64,000 bases of DNA from contig JAKOTR010000080.1 of NCBI GenBank assembly GCA_029776225.1, positions 23,918 through 87,917 on the forward strand, in the 5' to 3' direction. The stretch comes from Acidobacteriota bacterium. Lineage in GTDB: Bacteria > Acidobacteriota > Terriglobia > Bryobacterales > Bryobacteraceae. A program made the translations under genes and the position numbers. Below are positions 62,837 through 64,000 of this stretch, piece by piece; the first letter of the stretch is position 1, and every line of letters starts with the position of its first letter. The notes beneath the pieces are model-generated. The model was not told the origin of the DNA and searched no databases. It saw nothing but the letters and a program-made list of their open reading frames with translations.

Positions 62837-63801
62837 TCACCGCACGGCGTTTGCCGGCACGAAGCTCCGCTCCCTGATGAGCGCTTCCGCTAGCGCAACC
62901 TCTTGGGCGTTTCCGCGCACGACCACCGCACGCAGGGCGGTACAAGGGAAAACGGTGAATATACGTCCAACAGTTCGGACAGAGTGGGCGGCCTCCTGAA
63001 TGTTGCGGTCCGTGGCGCTGGGCGCGAAATGGAAGACGCGCACCAATTCCCCGAGCTTGCCGACAGGTTCCGGATCCCAATACTCCTTTGAAGCAGGCAA
63101 TCCGCTCTCTTGAGCAGGGCCCGGCGCCCTGGCGCCCGACGCCAGTTCGGTGAACAGCCATTCGGCGAGAGCAAGCTGGCCGGGAGTCCCGCGCAGCGCC
63201 AAGGCCTCGTGGTTGTATAGCGCAAACATTCGAATAATACCCACTATTTGCGCGAAACGTGATCGAGATTTCGTCAAGTTCGCGCACCGTTGTGTTATCC
63301 GCGGCGCAGAATACCCGCACCAACTCTTGAGGGGCGCCCGGCGCCGGATAACTTGCGGAGAATCGCGCTTGTAAGTTGTCTCGCTGCCGGCCGGCAGGCT
63401 GGTCCAGTTCGGCAAGCAACCACTCGGCAGCCCGAATCTGTTCAGATGTTCCACCCGCCACCAGTGTTGGCCGGCGTCCATAGTTGAATAACTTTGGGAT
63501 CCCCGTCGTTACTTTGAGCAGCATCCGCGTTTTCTGAAGGTCTTTGGAATCCTTTATATGCTTCAGGTTGAACACACGTACCAGATCATCGCCGCCATTC
63601 TGTACCCGGTACTCGAGGCGAGATGGATCCTTACTCTGTTGCGCAGAGCCTGCGGCCACGTCCAATTCGCCCACCAGCCACGCTGCCATAGCAATCTGGC
63701 CGGCCGTTCCCCGCACTGTCAAGGTCTTCTGGCCGGCATCTGTGGATACGTGCGGCATGCCCGTAAACATGTGAATTACTCTTGCGAGTTCCTGGAGATC
63801 T
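62837..63801 (-). pseudogene. Broken gene for a multi-repeat protein (IS insertion plus frameshift)
   Basis: Two overlapping frames together spell one protein with four repeats of about 70-85 residues. Each repeat has 'LVRVF' or 'LARVI' at its start, a middle helix, and a 'GT..Q...AEWLL.ELD' type end. Repeats 1 and 2 and half of repeat 3 lie in one frame; the rest of repeat 3 and repeat 4 lie in the next. The switch is explained by one extra base in CGCG at 63251-63254 ('ISITF' then 'AQIVGIIRMF'). The 5' end is cut by an insertion sequence at about 63802. Such repeats resemble secretin-N-like domains and occur in several copies in Solibacter-type genomes. The gene is not functional as read. 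Confidence 0.65.
63251..63254 (-). other. Frameshift site in the repeat-protein pseudogene
   Basis: Reading one C fewer within CGCG restores the repeat pattern ('ISITFAQIVGIIRMFALYN') across the junction. A sequencing or assembly error at this spot would give the same picture. Confidence 0.55.
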
Positions 63802-64000
63802 AGGAGCTTGTTGAAAAACCCAAACTGAGCGCTTGGCTGATCAAACAAGGGCTGGGACAATTGTTTCATGCGCGGCGACGATCAGCAGCAAACGGGAATG
63901 TTCAGCTATGTATGCCTGGAGGACCGGGTGCCGGCGGATCATCCTCTGCGGGCCATCCGCAAGACGGTCGACGAGATCCTGCGGGCGATGGCGAAGGACT
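63802..64000 (+). mobile_element. Left end of an insertion sequence (IS5/IS1182-like), cut by window end
   Basis: A terminal sequence AGGAGCTTGTTGAAAAAC at 63802-63819 resembles the inverted-repeat ends of IS1182/IS5-type elements. A transposase start follows 48 bp later. The other end and the target duplication lie outside the window, so the boundary at about 63802 is approximate. Confidence 0.65.
63868..64000 (+). CDS. Transposase, N-terminal part (runs off the window)
   Basis: The 44 visible residues read 'MRGDDQQQTGMFSYVCLEDR' followed by 'VPADHPLRAIRKTVDEIL', the typical start of IS1182/IS5-type transposases (MRG.D..Q..MFSY...E.RVP.DHPLR.IR..VDE.L). The catalytic DDE residues lie beyond the window end. 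It is adjacent to a broken repeat-protein gene on the other strand. Confidence 0.85.
   Translation, partial: MRGDDQQQTGMFSYVCLEDRVPADHPLRAIRKTVDEILRAMAKD

Overview
The window is about 64 kb of GC-rich bacterial chromosome. It most likely comes from an acidobacterium of the Solibacter/Bryobacter type. That is an inference from gene content: an alternative complex III (actABCDEF) locus joined to a caa3-type cytochrome oxidase, a very large Oar-like TonB-dependent receptor with an N-terminal carboxypeptidase-regulatory-like domain, an LptD protein, expanded repeat proteins of the 'LVRVF...GT..Q...AEWLL.ELD' type, and several Tat-exported phosphoesterases. No rRNA, CRISPR array or prophage is visible. 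One tRNA gene, tRNA-Leu(UAG), lies at 62160-62243.

Region 1 (1-13023) is the most unusual part. A tightly packed six-gene minus-strand operon runs from 13023 to 1433. In order of transcription it encodes a calcineurin-like phosphoesterase with a novel N-terminal region, a CHAT-domain caspase-like protease with an intact His/Cys pair and a P-loop-like C-terminal half, a 1674-residue STAND-type NTPase with helical repeats and a degenerate CHAT-like C-terminus, an HEXXH metallopeptidase-like protein, a secondary-lipase-like hydrolase, and an unknown protein. It converges with the 3' part of a GMC-oxidoreductase-associated protein that enters from the left edge. The arrangement resembles a multi-component conflict or programmed-death module in which a protease, an NTPase sensor and a lipid hydrolase are co-expressed. 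I cannot match it to a named system.

Region 2 (13024-16754) is an accessory scar. It holds a decayed Gfo/Idh/MocA dehydrogenase, an orphan 370-residue protein, a remnant of an outer-membrane barrel, and a Tat-exported phosphoesterase.

Region 3 (16960-26396) holds ribBA with a degenerate GTP cyclohydrolase II half, a small-membrane-protein / C39-peptidase / TPR-barrel cassette, a CDF metal exporter, prmA with a KefB-like antiporter, and a two-component system whose response regulator ends in an XRE-type HTH.

Region 4 (26551-38606) is the respiratory locus: actA-F, a small membrane protein, a SCO copper chaperone and coxBACD, almost all translationally coupled. It forms one quinol-to-oxygen electron path (quinol to complex III substitute to caa3 oxidase).

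Region 5 (38603-53463) is mixed: a GlcG/HbpS-like protein, a sugar transferase, larA, an RRM protein, stress-type genes (DUF892, Fe/Mn SOD), LD-carboxypeptidase, a TauE/SafE exporter with DUF1634, the large TonB-dependent receptor and an AI-2E-type permease.

Region 6 (53561-62243) is core: ruvX-mltG, lptD-ttcA-SDR, an RDD protein, a PHP hydrolase, cyclophilin and tRNA-Leu. The right end (62409-64000) has a frameshifted repeat-protein gene cut by the left end of an insertion sequence whose transposase runs off the window.
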